Below, piece by piece: positions 1 through 9,115 of a stretch of DNA of 43,765 bases. How positions within the stretch are numbered: position 1 is the stretch's first letter; the number at the start of each line of letters is the position of its first letter. The stretch spans positions 1-43,765 of the forward strand of contig NZ_FNDY01000036.1 in the NCBI RefSeq assembly GCF_900099895.1, read 5' to 3'. The stretch is from Paenibacillus naphthalenovorans (GTDB taxonomy: Bacteria > Bacillota > Bacilli > Paenibacillales > NBRC-103111). The notes beneath the pieces are model-generated. The model was not told the DNA's origin and ran no database searches. It was given only the letters and a program-made list of their open reading frames with translations. A program made the translations under genes and the position numbers.

Positions 1-93
1 TCTCCACCAGTTGCCCGTCAGCTACGAGGCGACTTGGCTCTTACCTCGGCCGGACTTGCACCGGCTAGTTGTGCCTAGCTTGGCTAGGCGCGC
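1..93 (-). mobile_element. Group IIC intron, 5' end (partial, runs off the left edge)
   Basis: Read on the minus strand from 93, this begins GCGCGCC, resembling the GUGYG start of group II introns. A small hairpin CCGG-TGCAAGT-CCGG follows, then GAGGTAAGAGCC and GTAGCTGACGGGCAAC. This order matches domain I of the Oceanobacillus iheyensis group IIC intron as I remember it (GGGUGAGAGUCCC hairpin, then a UAGCCUAACGCAAGG segment). The element starts 11 nt past the ftsH terminator stem, on the same strand, which is the known target preference of class C introns. Only the first ~93 nt are here, so any reverse transcriptase gene and domains V/VI lie outside. The call rests on recalled similarity plus target context. 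Positions 2 and 4 are C, so the 5' junction could be off by a base or two. Confidence 0.72.
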
Positions 94-102
94 GTGAAAT
101 AC

Positions 103-133
103 AAAAACCGGTGCTGTTTCCAGCACCGGTTTA
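103..133 (-). terminator. Rho-independent terminator of ftsH
   Basis: A 12-bp perfect stem (105-116 with 121-132) has a 4-nt loop and is followed on the minus strand by a T-rich stretch. It lies 9 bp past the ftsH stop and just before the group II intron 5' end. Confidence 0.9.
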
Positions 134-141
134 GCGTATGG

Positions 142-2118
142 TTATTTATCTTTATCTGGGTCTTTGGAATATATTTTATCCAAATCCGATTGACTTTCTT
201 TGCTTTCCTGCGAGGGCTGACTTTGGATGTTCACTTTCACTTCCTCGGATTTGGCTTCAGAGGAACCGTCTTTCTCCAAAGGCGGCAGCGAACCTTTTTC
301 GATCAGCTCTTTAATTTGATCCTTCTCAAGGGTTTCCCTCTCGATCAAGGTTTCCGCTACAAGACGAACCTGGTCTTTATATTGGGTAAGAATTTCTTTG
401 GCCCGTTCATAGCAAGCGCGGGTCATCGCTTGCATCTCCTGGTCAATTTCATAAGCAATCGCATCGCTATAGTTTTGCTCGTGCCCAAAATCGCGGCCCA
501 GGAAGACCTGACCCTGCGATGTGCCGAACTGCATCGGACCAAGCTTGTCGCTCATCCCGAATTCCGTAATCATGCGGCGAATAATGCCGGTAGCTCGTTG
601 GAAGTCGCTATAAGCGCCGGTTCCGATTTCTCCGATGAACAGCTCCTCGGATACCCGGCCTGCCAGAAGTCCGGTGACTTTATCGAGCAGCTCGGACTTC
701 GTCTGCATCATTTTGTCTTCGCCTTCCTTCGGCAGCATCATCACGTAACCGCCTGCGCGGCCGCGCGGAATGATCGTGACCTTATGCACCACATCGGCAT
801 TCTCCACATGAAGACCTACAATGGTGTGGCCCGCCTCGTGGTAAGCGACCATTCTCTTCTCCCGCTCGCTGATCAGCCGGCTTTTCTTCTGCGTCCCGAC
901 GATGACACGGTCGAAAGCCTCCTCGATCTCAGACATCGAGATATCCTTCCGGTTGCGGCGGGCTGCGATCAGCGCTGCCTCATTAAGCAGATTCTCAAGA
1001 TCCGCACCGGTAAATCCGGTCGTATAGCGGGACAGTTGATCCAGCTTCACGTCCTTATTGAGCGGTTTGTTTCGGGCGTGTACCTTCAGGACGGCTTCAC
1101 GGCCTTTCAAATCCGGACGATCTACTGTAATCTGGCGGTCGAAACGACCCGGACGGAGAAGGGCCGGATCGAGAATATCCGGACGGTTTGTCGCAGCGAT
1201 AATAATAATCCCTTCGTTTGCGCCAAAACCGTCCATCTCAACCAACAGCTGATTGAGCGTCTGCTCGCGTTCGTCATGCCCACCGCCCAAACCGGCTCCG
1301 CGCTGGCGACCCACGGCATCGATCTCATCTATAAAAATAATACAAGGGGCGTTCTTTTTTGCATTCTCGAACAAATCGCGCACGCGGGATGCACCGACAC
1401 CGACGAACATTTCGACGAAATCGGAACCGCTGATGCTAAAGAACGGCACACCGGCTTCACCGGCCACAGCTCTGGCAAGCAGCGTCTTCCCTGTACCCGG
1501 AGGCCCGTTCAACAGAACCCCTTTCGGAATGCGGGCACCCACTGCCGCAAATTTGCGGGGATCCTTCAGAAATTCCACCACTTCTACCAATTCTTGCTTC
1601 TCTTCATCGGCTCCGGCGACGTCCTCGAAAGTGACGCGTTTTTTCTCTTCATTATAAAGCCTTGCTTTGCTCTTGCCGAAGTTCATCACCTTACCGCCGC
1701 CACCTTGGGCTTGATTCAGCAAGAAGAAGAACAGAATGAAGATGATCACGAACGGGATGATGGAGGTGAGGAAACTGATCCAAACATTGTCCCCTTCCAT
1801 TCTCTCGATGTAAACGTTCCCCGGGGGAATGTCGCTGGATTCAATCAAACGGAAGATTTGTGGGTCATACGGCGCACGGGATTCGAAATTTTTATTATTC
1901 GACGATGGCGCATTTTTATATGTCCCCCGAACTAAATACGTTTGAGCATCGTACTTGACGATGATCGATTCGACATTCTTTTCCGTTAAGGTCTGTCGGA
2001 GTTGATCGTAGCTGATGATGTCTTGTTGCTCATTCTGAGTGCTGATAAAATGAACGATTCCGACGGTAACCAAAAAAATGAGCAGATAAAAGCCTGTATT
2101 GCGAATAATGCGATTCAT
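142..2118 (-). CDS. ftsH: ATP-dependent zinc metalloprotease FtsH
   Basis: Membrane-anchored AAA+ protease that extracts and degrades misfolded membrane proteins and short-lived regulators; in B. subtilis it is needed for sporulation and stress survival. The 658 residues show transmembrane segments at about 8-26 and 115-135, Walker A GPPGTGKT at 205-212, Walker B FIDEID at 262-267, an arginine-finger region near 309-327, and the zinc site HEAGH at 427-431. The C-terminal tail is hydrophilic and rich in Ser, Glu, Lys and Gln. Length is normal for Gram-positive FtsH. The ATG start has an AGGAGG about 6 nt upstream. It follows hpt as in B. subtilis, and its own sigma-A-like promoter lies in the gap. 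Confidence 0.98.
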   Translation of the reverse strand: MNRIIRNTGFYLLIFLVTVGIVHFISTQNEQQDIISYDQLRQTLTEKNVESIIVKYDAQTYLVRGTYKNAPSSNNKNFESRAPYDPQIFRLIESSDIPPGNVYIERMEGDNVWISFLTSIIPFVIIFILFFFLLNQAQGGGGKVMNFGKSKARLYNEEKKRVTFEDVAGADEEKQELVEVVEFLKDPRKFAAVGARIPKGVLLNGPPGTGKTLLARAVAGEAGVPFFSISGSDFVEMFVGVGASRVRDLFENAKKNAPCIIFIDEIDAVGRQRGAGLGGGHDEREQTLNQLLVEMDGFGANEGIIIIAATNRPDILDPALLRPGRFDRQITVDRPDLKGREAVLKVHARNKPLNKDVKLDQLSRYTTGFTGADLENLLNEAALIAARRNRKDISMSEIEEAFDRVIVGTQKKSRLISEREKRMVAYHEAGHTIVGLHVENADVVHKVTIIPRGRAGGYVMMLPKEGEDKMMQTKSELLDKVTGLLAGRVSEELFIGEIGTGAYSDFQRATGIIRRMITEFGMSDKLGPMQFGTSQGQVFLGRDFGHEQNYSDAIAYEIDQEMQAMTRACYERAKEILTQYKDQVRLVAETLIERETLEKDQIKELIEKGSLPPLEKDGSSEAKSEEVKVNIQSQPSQESKESQSDLDKIYSKDPDKDK

Positions 2119-2154
2119 TCCCTACCTCCTCTCAGGCAAACGGCAACTTTGTAT

Positions 2155-2184
2155 ATTGTACCACAGCAAGTCTTGGCTTCTCAA
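2155..2184 (-). promoter_or_regulatory. Candidate sigma-A promoter of ftsH
   Basis: On the minus strand TTGAGA (2184-2179), an 18-bp spacer and TACAAT (2160-2155) lie in the hpt-ftsH gap, about 37 bp upstream of the ftsH ATG. Confidence 0.5.
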
Positions 2185-2190
2185 GAAATG

Positions 2191-2730
2191 CTAATGGGAG
2201 TACACTTCCGGCTTCAATATGCCTACATACGGCAGATTCCGGTACTTCTCGCCGTAGTCCAGACCATAGCCCACCACGAACGCATCCGGAATAACATAAC
2301 CTTTATAGTCTGCATCCAAATCCACCGTTCTACGCGCAGGCTTATCAAATAAAGCGGCGACCGTGATCGATTTCGCATTGCGTCTTTCCAACACATCGAT
2401 CAGATAGCTTAACGTCAACCCGCTGTCGATAATATCCTCAACAATGATTACGTGACGGCCTTCTACAGAGATGTCGAGATCCTTGATGATTTTGACTACA
2501 CCCGACGATTTGGTAGAGGCTCCGTAGCTGGACACCGCCATGAAATCGATTTCGAGCGGTATCGTTATCTGTTTTACCAAGTCAGCCATGAAAATGAAAG
2601 CACCCTTGAGCACGCAGATGACGAGAGGGTTGCGCCCTTCGAAATCGCGGCTGATCAATTCGCCCATTTCCTTCACTTTGTCTTGAATTTGCTGCTCAGA
2701 GTATAGTACTTCTTGGACGTCGTTTTGCAA
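2191..2730 (-). CDS. hpt: Hypoxanthine-guanine phosphoribosyltransferase
   Basis: Purine salvage enzyme transferring phosphoribose from PRPP to hypoxanthine or guanine. The 179-residue length is typical. The PRPP-binding loop VEDIIDSGLT is at 97-106, and the conserved LKGAFIFMADL segment is at about 41-51. The start is TTG (2728-2730) with GGAGGATC about 6 nt upstream and no better ATG nearby. It starts 18 bp after tilS, so the two are probably cotranscribed, as in B. subtilis (tilS-hprT-ftsH). Confidence 0.96.
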   Translation of the reverse strand: MQNDVQEVLYSEQQIQDKVKEMGELISRDFEGRNPLVICVLKGAFIFMADLVKQITIPLEIDFMAVSSYGASTKSSGVVKIIKDLDISVEGRHVIIVEDIIDSGLTLSYLIDVLERRNAKSITVAALFDKPARRTVDLDADYKGYVIPDAFVVGYGLDYGEKYRNLPYVGILKPEVYSH

Positions 2731-2748
2731 AAGAGATCCTCCTACTTC

Positions 2749-4173
2749 TTAAGTAAAATCAATATCAAGCTTCATACATACCACGTGTTTCGTTTCTTTG
2801 CCGGCCAACGCATGCCCTGACCGCCGAACTCCGGGCAGCCATAGAATGCGCCCTTTGGCATCCGTTACAATCGGGATCTTCTCCCTCAAGCTCAACGGGA
2901 GCTTGCCGTCAATGAACATATCCTTTACCTTTTTCGATCCATTTAGTCCCAGAGGACGCATACGATCTCCGGGACGACGGCTTCGAAAAATGACAGGGAA
3001 GGCCAGTTCATCCACATCGAAGCAAGCCGAATACATATCTCTTGTCTGCGGCTTTTCCGTCGTCCCTATAAGCCATCGAAACTCCGCCCGAACCCCCGTC
3101 TCGGGGATCAGCAGCTCCGGCTGGTTCTTCTTGATCTCGTAGACATAAGGTAAAGGTGATAACACCATCGTATGTACAGCGATTTGATCATATTCCCTGC
3201 TGAGCGTAATGTTTTGTCCGATGACTCGCCTGAAATTCGTCGGCTGCTTACTAAGCGCGGCTATCCGCATCTGCTCGATTTTCAGGAAATCGATGGATTC
3301 CGGATCGGAAGCAAGATAACTTAATATTAGTTTAATCAAACGCCTTTGTAAAGCAACATGTACCCCGCTAAACCACTCCGCACTCCAGAACCAGGCATCG
3401 TTCTTCCGGCTTACATGAGCCTTGTAGAGCCTGAGCGTTTCCGCCTCCAGGTAATCGTCCTCTCCGGCCATCATTTCAGCCAGTCGGTTTAAAGCGGAAG
3501 GAAGCTGGTCATTGTAGCGGGAAAGAAAAGGCAGCACATCCAATCGTATTTGATTGCGAAAATATTTGGTCTGCAGATTGCTGCTGTCTGTGCAGTAAGG
3601 TAAGCCCTGCGCGGAACAGTAATGCAGCAGCTCTGATTTGTATATACGCAGTAAGGGACGAATAAGTTCCACATCATTTTTTTCTTTGCGCCTGATAGGG
3701 ATACCGGCCAAGCCGGATGGCCCTGTTCCCCGCAGCATACGCATCATAACGGTTTCCGCCTGATCGTCCGCATGGTGCGCAAGCGCGATGCGCCGAGCCT
3801 GATAGCGTGCAGCCGTATCCAGCAAGAAAGCATAGCGTTTTTCCCTGGCGGCCGCTTGTGTATTCAGCCCTGTTTCTTCTATATAACGCGGCATATCGAT
3901 ATAGGTGGAAGCCAAAGGAAGGCCAAGGCGCTGTGCCAGTTCACTCACGAGCTCCGCTTCCCGATCGGATTCCAACCCCCGAAAGCCATGGTTTACATGG
4001 GCTACGACGAGCCTCCATCCGTATCGATCGGACAACGCAAACAAAAGATGAAGCAGCGCTACGGAATCGGGCCCTCCCGATACCGCTACGACAACCCCAT
4101 CTCCCGGTTCAATCAGCGTTTCGTCTCGTATGTACCGCTCTATCTTAGCGGATAATGATTGTGCCGTCTCCAT
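2749..4173 (-). CDS. tilS: tRNA(Ile)-lysidine synthase TilS
   Basis: Modifies C34 of the CAU-anticodon tRNA-Ile to lysidine, switching its identity from Met to Ile; essential in most bacteria. The N-type ATP pyrophosphatase P-loop SGGPDS is at 32-37, followed by HVNHGFRG and the HHADDQAETVMMRMLRGTG segment. The C-terminal part has the TilS substrate-binding domains, with FRSRRPGDRMRPLG near residue 405. 474 residues is normal for Gram-positive TilS. It lies between the YabT-like kinase and hpt, an order conserved in Bacilli. Confidence 0.96.
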   Translation of the reverse strand: METAQSLSAKIERYIRDETLIEPGDGVVVAVSGGPDSVALLHLLFALSDRYGWRLVVAHVNHGFRGLESDREAELVSELAQRLGLPLASTYIDMPRYIEETGLNTQAAAREKRYAFLLDTAARYQARRIALAHHADDQAETVMMRMLRGTGPSGLAGIPIRRKEKNDVELIRPLLRIYKSELLHYCSAQGLPYCTDSSNLQTKYFRNQIRLDVLPFLSRYNDQLPSALNRLAEMMAGEDDYLEAETLRLYKAHVSRKNDAWFWSAEWFSGVHVALQRRLIKLILSYLASDPESIDFLKIEQMRIAALSKQPTNFRRVIGQNITLSREYDQIAVHTMVLSPLPYVYEIKKNQPELLIPETGVRAEFRWLIGTTEKPQTRDMYSACFDVDELAFPVIFRSRRPGDRMRPLGLNGSKKVKDMFIDGKLPLSLREKIPIVTDAKGRILWLPGVRRSGHALAGKETKHVVCMKLDIDFT

Positions 4174-4241
4174 CCCTATGTCCCTCTCATTTCCCCAATA
4201 GCCCGTTTCTTCTTGTTATCCCGCTCTCTTATGTATTGCCC

Positions 4242-5150
4242 CTATGGCCAAACCAAATACAACGTTGCGCCGAATACAATTAATGAGGCGGCAAAGCACA
4301 GCTTAATCCAATCCCCATTTACCGGCTTTTTATGGACGGTTCCATTTCCCAGACTGCGGGCCCGCCAATCGGCCAGCATCTGCTTTGAGCTGTCGTACCG
4401 TCCCGTAAGCGCTTTGCGGAGCAAGGGGGCTGCCTGCGCCAATGGGGGACACCCCTGCAAAAGCTCAATCAGCCATTCTACGTTCCGGGTTTGCGGCAGG
4501 ATGGATGTCACGCTTTGAAACCTCTCCCGGTCGGTCACTTGGAGGAGCAGCACTGCAAAAGAAAATAAATCATATCCTTCATCCGCCGTTCGCGATCCGT
4601 TGTTCCAAAACCCCCGGTCATACACTTCCGTAAACTGTTTAACCGACCGGCCTTTGGCCGTCACCCCTCCGAAGTCGATCAGTTCCACTTCTCCGTACCC
4701 GGTAATGATCATGTTCTCCGCCTTCAGATCTCCGAAGACAAAGCCGCTTGAGTGAAGCTCCGATAACTTGCGCAGCAAATTCAAGCCAATCAGAGGAATC
4801 CAATCGGTTCCATATTGTTTAATAAACTCTGTAAGAGACTTTCCTTTGATATAACGCATCACACAGAAAGGATAATCCATACCCTCCTGTGAAAAATCAT
4901 CCGCTTCCACGAGCATATCCTGAAAGGAAGTCGAAGATTTCGTTAACGCCTTGAGCGCATTCACTTCCGATTGATGATCCGCCGGATCAAAGCCTATTTT
5001 GAGCGCGTAAAGCCGCTTGCGCCGGCTCACGAGAAACACCTTTCCGTTCGCCCCCTCGCCAAGCAGCCGCTCGACCCGGTACTGGTTTTTGTTCCACTTG
5101 CCCTGAATCCAGGCTCCCACAGGTACTGCGGGTTCAAACAACGTAGTCAC
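4242..5150 (-). CDS. yabT: YabT-like serine/threonine protein kinase with C-terminal membrane anchor
   Basis: Hanks-type kinase. The Gly-rich loop GEGANGKV is at 31-38, the ATP lysine is K51 (YALK), the catalytic loop GDLKAEN is at 140-146 (Gly replaces the usual Arg of HRD) and DFG is at 159-161. A single hydrophobic helix ends the protein (about 282-300), giving the YabT layout of a cytoplasmic kinase with a C-terminal anchor. B. subtilis YabT is DNA-activated and phosphorylates RecA during spore development. The GTG start overlaps the 3' end of the VWA gene by 17 bp, with AGGAAGG upstream, suggesting translational coupling. The missing HRD arginine is typical of kinases not activated by activation-loop phosphorylation. 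Substrate here is inferred from synteny. Confidence 0.88.
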   Translation of the reverse strand: MTTLFEPAVPVGAWIQGKWNKNQYRVERLLGEGANGKVFLVSRRKRLYALKIGFDPADHQSEVNALKALTKSSTSFQDMLVEADDFSQEGMDYPFCVMRYIKGKSLTEFIKQYGTDWIPLIGLNLLRKLSELHSSGFVFGDLKAENMIITGYGEVELIDFGGVTAKGRSVKQFTEVYDRGFWNNGSRTADEGYDLFSFAVLLLQVTDRERFQSVTSILPQTRNVEWLIELLQGCPPLAQAAPLLRKALTGRYDSSKQMLADWRARSLGNGTVHKKPVNGDWIKLCFAASLIVFGATLYLVWP

Positions 5151-5910
5151 GGAGTATCCCTTCCTCGTTTGTTATCACAGTTCCGCTCGTTATAGAGAGG
5201 CTCCCGGCTGTATAACCCGCGTTCTCTTTGTTATCATCGGCATTCCGGTTCATAGATTGAACCACTTTCAGCAGTGCGGGACCTGTGGGTGTCGTTCCCT
5301 TCATGTTTAATTTATAAAACAACCGGTTCAGATTTGCAAGCTCGTTGGTCCAATCCAAATCCATGACAATCTCTTGGTCCCCCGATACGTTCCCCGGAAA
5401 ATGGAAAACGGCAATCCGGCTTTGGCCGATTCGGGACTGCAAGCTAAGCTGGAGATCCGCTATGGCTTCTTTTACGGCCTGAAGCTTGGGCTTCATGCTG
5501 GCGCTCGCATCGATCAACAGCGCGACCTGCAGGCTCGTCGTCTCCGTTAAATCGTCGATGACCCGGACGACCTCGGAGCGCTGTTCCGGCGGCAGCGCTT
5601 CAAGCCTGGAATGTCCCAGGATGCTGCGAAGCTCTTGTCCTACGACCTGCTGAATCGTTTGCGCAACTGTCTTGCGCGTCATCATTTGCACCGTCGGGGA
5701 CAGCTGTGAAGGCTGAACCATGCGGCTCATCCCGCCACCCGCCTTGGCAATTTCCGCGATTTCCGCCGCAGCCGAATCGTCTGTATCGCCGGCATGCAGC
5801 ACGCCAACCACATGAACAATAATCCCTTCCGCCTTGGCATGGGCCGCCGCTACAACCGGACTGATTCCAACATTCGAACAACCGTCTGTGATGAGAATAA
5901 TCTGCTTCAT
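5134..5910 (-). CDS. yabS: YabS-like von Willebrand factor A domain protein
   Basis: 258 residues. A MIDAS metal-site motif DASAS lies at 134-138 (LLIDASASMK). The N-terminus ILITDGCSNVG resembles the later half of a VWA fold, so the gene may hold a half-domain followed by a full VWA domain. VWA domains bind protein partners through Mg2+. The position between spoIIE and the kinase gene matches B. subtilis yabS, a sporulation-expressed gene of unknown function. The ATG start has AGGAGG about 8 nt upstream. The overlap with the kinase gene suggests that the two act together, which is inference. Confidence 0.85.
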   Translation of the reverse strand: MKQIILITDGCSNVGISPVVAAAHAKAEGIIVHVVGVLHAGDTDDSAAAEIAEIAKAGGGMSRMVQPSQLSPTVQMMTRKTVAQTIQQVVGQELRSILGHSRLEALPPEQRSEVVRVIDDLTETTSLQVALLIDASASMKPKLQAVKEAIADLQLSLQSRIGQSRIAVFHFPGNVSGDQEIVMDLDWTNELANLNRLFYKLNMKGTTPTGPALLKVVQSMNRNADDNKENAGYTAGSLSITSGTVITNEEGILRDYVV

Positions 5911-5982
5911 CTTTCTGTCCTCCTTCTACTCTATTACATATCTTTACCAGTAGGGAGGATTCTAAACTTGGTTTCCGACAAA

Positions 5983-6042
5983 AAGGAACATCCCTGTTCA
6001 TTGGCACAGCAATCCGCCATACCTAAAGAACGGATGTCCCTT
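5983..6042 (-). terminator. Terminator of spoIIE (long-loop hairpin)
   Basis: An 11-bp stem (5983-5993 with 6032-6042, one mismatch) has a ~38-nt loop and runs into a T-rich stretch on the minus strand, just past the spoIIE stop. The long loop is unusual but the stem plus T tract is clear. Confidence 0.65.
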
Positions 6043-6056
6043 AGAAAATCTATCTA

Positions 6057-8552
6057 TTAACTAACCGTCTTCGGACGTTCGACGCGCTGCATTCCCGGCC
6101 AGGAGAAGGTAGCCCATTCCGGTTGGAATTTATCAATCCGTGCCACAACCACCGTCATATCATCATAGATATCTCCGTGATGGTACCTTACCACACGCTC
6201 GAGCAAAACATCCGCAAATTCCTGCGGGCTGTCCGCCTCGATTTCCGAGATCATTCGCTTCATCCACATTTCTTTGTTGACGGCGTGGCCGGGCGCATCG
6301 TAAATGCCGTCGGTCACCATAATCAAAATATCCCCATGCTTCAAAGACACGCTCACGAGATCGATGTCCATGTCCTGCACAATGCCTACAGGCAAATTGT
6401 TCGCCGTAACGGCAATCACATCATTCCCCCGTTTGATGAAACTTGGCGTGGAGCCAATCTTCATAAATGTCGTATTCGCGCTGTACTGATCGATCAAGGC
6501 CACATCCACTGTCGCAAATACCTCATCCGACGAGCGCAGCATCAGAATGGAATTGAGTGATTTGATCGCCAGCTTCTCGTCCATGCCGGATTGCAGCAAC
6601 TGCTGCAAAATCGAGAGCGCCGTGCTGCTCTCCGCCCGCGCCCGCTCGCCATTGCCCATTCCGTCACTGAGCGCCACCGCAAATTTGCCGTTGCCCAGCT
6701 CTACCGTGCTAAAGCTGTCTCCGGACAGCAAATCCCCTCCTTTCGCCGCTCCGGCGATCCCCGTCTCCACTTCGTATTCCTTGGCTGACCCGAGCAGTAC
6801 GGCGCTGTACCCTCCTTTTTGCTCGAGCAGCTGCTCGTTCTTGACTGCAATGTTTTCCCCGAGAATATCCGAAAGCAGGGGAGCAATAATTTTACGACAT
6901 TCATCAAATCCTTTCGTGTATTGATGGATAATTTCAATCTCCACGTTCCCTTCATCCAGACTGATGATATCGATGCTGTGAATGGACAGGCCCAGTTCTT
7001 CCAATGCGCTGCGGATCTGCTCCTCCTGCATGAAGAGCTCTTGTCCTTCCCGCTTGATTTCCTTGGCCAGATCTTCCATGACCTGAGAAACGCCCGATAG
7101 CTGTTCCGCCACAAGCTGGCGGCTGTCGATGATTTGCTTTTTCCAATGCTGGTCATTCTTATACTGGCCATACTGTTGTTTCATCACCTCCAGCACCTGA
7201 TCCGGTTTAATGCACAGCTTTTTCCATTCGGGTAGGATGTCTTTGCGTGTCATGTTCTCGCGCAGCTCTACCTCGGTCATCATGTCGGTCATAAATTTAT
7301 ACGTTTGATAAAATTTGCCGTCCCAGCACTGCTGTCGTTTCCAGCACGATGCACATGATTTTTCGGCCACGGAATTCATGAAGTGCCCGACTTCTTCCTC
7401 TTTGTGCAGCGGCTGGGCATCCACCGTAATTTGCTTGAAGCTGCGCGACAGCTGGCGGAATACTTCGGAGAACTGTTCAACGCGGTTTGCCGTTACATCG
7501 CGGACCCTGCGGGCATAATCATGCTGTGACTTTAAATTCTCTTGGGTCCCCGGCACATATTTGGCCAACGTCTGTATCACTCCCTTGGGAGTCAGCAGGA
7601 ACAACGCCACCGCCGCGACCGATTCCCAGGTTGAGTTTAGCACCTGAGCTTGGGTCCCCAGATAAACGGATAAGATGGAGGAACCAAGCAGCATGCCAAG
7701 CGCTACCGCCAGCCTGCCGCCTTCCCGGAGCAAGCCCGCCAGCATCCCGGCAAAAGCGAGCAGGCTCATCTGGTAGATTGCACTGGAGCTGGCCAAGCTA
7801 AGAATGAGTCCGGAGATCACTCCCACCGAAGCCCCCAAAGGCGCTCCCCCGACAAGCGCGAACAGGAGGATCAAATACCGGGACAGCACATGCTCCAGCG
7901 TTACCGGACCAATTAACCAGCCGACCGTCCCCGTCATGACGGACGCAAGCAGAATAATAAGACAGATCACCTCTTCATTTTTTAAACTGTAATTTTTTCT
8001 GGATAAGGTAAATACCGGTACGGCCTGCAAAAAGATATGAGTCAAAATCAAGCTGAGCATCGATTCGATGGCCGTCATCATTAAGGTATACCACGTGAGC
8101 TCAGCGGAAGCGAGGTGTGAAAACAACTGCACAAAGAAGATGGATGCAAACACGATGACCGGCGCGTATGAAATGTCCGATCGTTCGAACCGTTCCACTC
8201 CTCTTTGTATGAGAAGAAACACGATCATGGAGGCCGCAAGATAGCCCGCATTCATAGGCTCTACAGAGAACAGGCTGCCGGCTGTCAGGAACAGGCCGGA
8301 CCAAAAGAGCAGCTCCCGCCTCAAGAAATACATCACGGCAAAATAAGCGACGGCAAACGGCGCAAGCTGTTCAAGAATCATTGCGCGGCCCAGCAGGAAC
8401 GCCATCACAAGAAGCAGAATGGACCATCTCTTACCGACAAGCGACTGGACAAGCCTGTTTTCTACGGTGACTCTGGAAACGGACTTCATCGAGCGCTGCA
8501 TCCACCCGGACCATGCCGTTCCCGCTTTGGAAAAAATTTGACGTTTGTGCAT
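6057..8552 (-). CDS. spoIIE: Stage II sporulation protein E, membrane PP2C-type phosphatase
   Basis: Dephosphorylates SpoIIAA at the asymmetric septum, freeing sigma-F in the forespore; it also binds FtsZ. The 831-residue protein has a hydrophobic N-terminal half with about ten membrane helices (roughly 45-325), a cytosolic central region with a Cys cluster (CASCWKRQQC), and a C-terminal PP2C domain. PP2C metal motifs are SDGMGNGERA (D630), VTDGIYDAPG (~747) and YDDMT (~797). Length matches B. subtilis SpoIIE (827). ATG start with a weak GGGTGG Shine-Dalgarno. Its promoter has the 21-bp spacer of the Spo0A-controlled class. Confidence 0.97.
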   Translation of the reverse strand: MHKRQIFSKAGTAWSGWMQRSMKSVSRVTVENRLVQSLVGKRWSILLLVMAFLLGRAMILEQLAPFAVAYFAVMYFLRRELLFWSGLFLTAGSLFSVEPMNAGYLAASMIVFLLIQRGVERFERSDISYAPVIVFASIFFVQLFSHLASAELTWYTLMMTAIESMLSLILTHIFLQAVPVFTLSRKNYSLKNEEVICLIILLASVMTGTVGWLIGPVTLEHVLSRYLILLFALVGGAPLGASVGVISGLILSLASSSAIYQMSLLAFAGMLAGLLREGGRLAVALGMLLGSSILSVYLGTQAQVLNSTWESVAAVALFLLTPKGVIQTLAKYVPGTQENLKSQHDYARRVRDVTANRVEQFSEVFRQLSRSFKQITVDAQPLHKEEEVGHFMNSVAEKSCASCWKRQQCWDGKFYQTYKFMTDMMTEVELRENMTRKDILPEWKKLCIKPDQVLEVMKQQYGQYKNDQHWKKQIIDSRQLVAEQLSGVSQVMEDLAKEIKREGQELFMQEEQIRSALEELGLSIHSIDIISLDEGNVEIEIIHQYTKGFDECRKIIAPLLSDILGENIAVKNEQLLEQKGGYSAVLLGSAKEYEVETGIAGAAKGGDLLSGDSFSTVELGNGKFAVALSDGMGNGERARAESSTALSILQQLLQSGMDEKLAIKSLNSILMLRSSDEVFATVDVALIDQYSANTTFMKIGSTPSFIKRGNDVIAVTANNLPVGIVQDMDIDLVSVSLKHGDILIMVTDGIYDAPGHAVNKEMWMKRMISEIEADSPQEFADVLLERVVRYHHGDIYDDMTVVVARIDKFQPEWATFSWPGMQRVERPKTVS

Positions 8553-8590
8553 AATATGATTACACCACCCATAAACTATTAGTGGTACCT

Positions 8591-8630
8591 AGTATACGTG
8601 GTGCGTTGTGGAAAGTTTGTCAGAATGAGT
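8591..8630 (-). promoter_or_regulatory. spoIIE promoter: sigma-A with 21-bp spacer and overlapping 0A-like box
   Basis: On the minus strand CTGACA (8623-8618) and TATACT (8596-8591) are separated by 21 bp, the non-standard spacing known for B. subtilis spoIIE and spoIIG, where Spo0A~P activates sigma-A polymerase. The -35 sits inside TTCTGACAAA, a near match to the 0A box (TTCGACAAA in this orientation). A second imperfect box, TTTGTCGGA, lies about 35 bp further upstream (near 8650-8660). TSS would be about 30 nt before the ATG. Confidence 0.62.
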
Positions 8631-8847
8631 TGGTAGATTCAAAGTTTTTTCCGACAAAAAGAAGTCTGTCCGCGAATTTCGTTCAGGCGTTGTCCTACCT
8701 GTATTTGTTAGGGCTTTCAAAATGGTTTGGAGAAGAAATTCAGTCTTGTTCCCCTTTGTGTTCGCCGCGGACAAGCACTCTTTGCGTTACAACCTGTCGA
8801 TTCGGGGAGCTGAAATGGAAGATACGACAAATATTGGAATATTTCAC

Positions 8848-8890
8848 AAAAAAAAGAACCGCCCCCACAGTTTCTATGGAAGCGGTTCTG
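8848..8890 (-). terminator. Terminator of the tRNA-Met gene
   Basis: Stem AGAACCGC (8855-8862) with GCGGTTCT (8882-8889) is followed on the minus strand by a run of T residues. The 8553-8898 stretch otherwise contains only the spoIIE promoter; I see no gene in it. Confidence 0.88.
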
Positions 8891-8898
8891 AGCACTTA

Positions 8899-8972
8899 TA
8901 GCGGCGGAGGGGATCGAACCCCCGACCTTACGGGTATGAACCGTACGCTCTAGCCAGCTGAGCTACGCCGCC
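8899..8972 (-). tRNA. tRNA-Met (anticodon CAT), elongator type
   Basis: Cloverleaf on the minus strand: acceptor GGCGGCG, D-arm GCTC...GAGC, anticodon stem TACGG with loop TTCATAC, T-arm with TTCGATC. The acceptor ends in a G1-T72 wobble and A73; CCA is not encoded. The G1 start and lack of the three-GC-pair initiator anticodon stem point to the elongator. B. subtilis also has a tRNA-Met next to spoIIE. Confidence 0.95.
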
Positions 8973-9063
8973 GCAACAAGCATGAGTATATAATAGCCGG
9001 CAAGGGCTTGTCAAGTCCCGATGCGCGAAATATACGACCCGTAAAATATTTCCTCCGTATGCA

Positions 9064-9100
9064 AAAAAGCCGTTCGGACTTGGCCAGTCGAACAGCTTCG
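9064..9100 (-). terminator. Terminator of yabR
   Basis: On the minus strand an imperfect stem around GTTCGACT / AGTCCGAAC closes with AGC/GGCT and runs into six T residues (9063-9068). It lies about 20 bp past the yabR stop. Confidence 0.78.
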
Positions 9101-9115
9101 AAATATCGTTTCCTG

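Noticed and set aside
1..100. tRNA or rRNA fragment at the left edge
   Set aside because: No cloverleaf and no match to conserved rRNA ends; the group IIC intron blocks explain the sequence better.
94..1935. Long plus-strand open frame opposite ftsH (613 codons)
   Set aside because: Fully antisense to a certain FtsH; no family motifs, composition is that of a shadow frame.
8582..8953. Plus-strand frame through the spoIIE promoter and tRNA-Met
   Set aside because: Runs through a tRNA gene and terminator; its C-terminus is the usual artefact of translating tRNA sequence.
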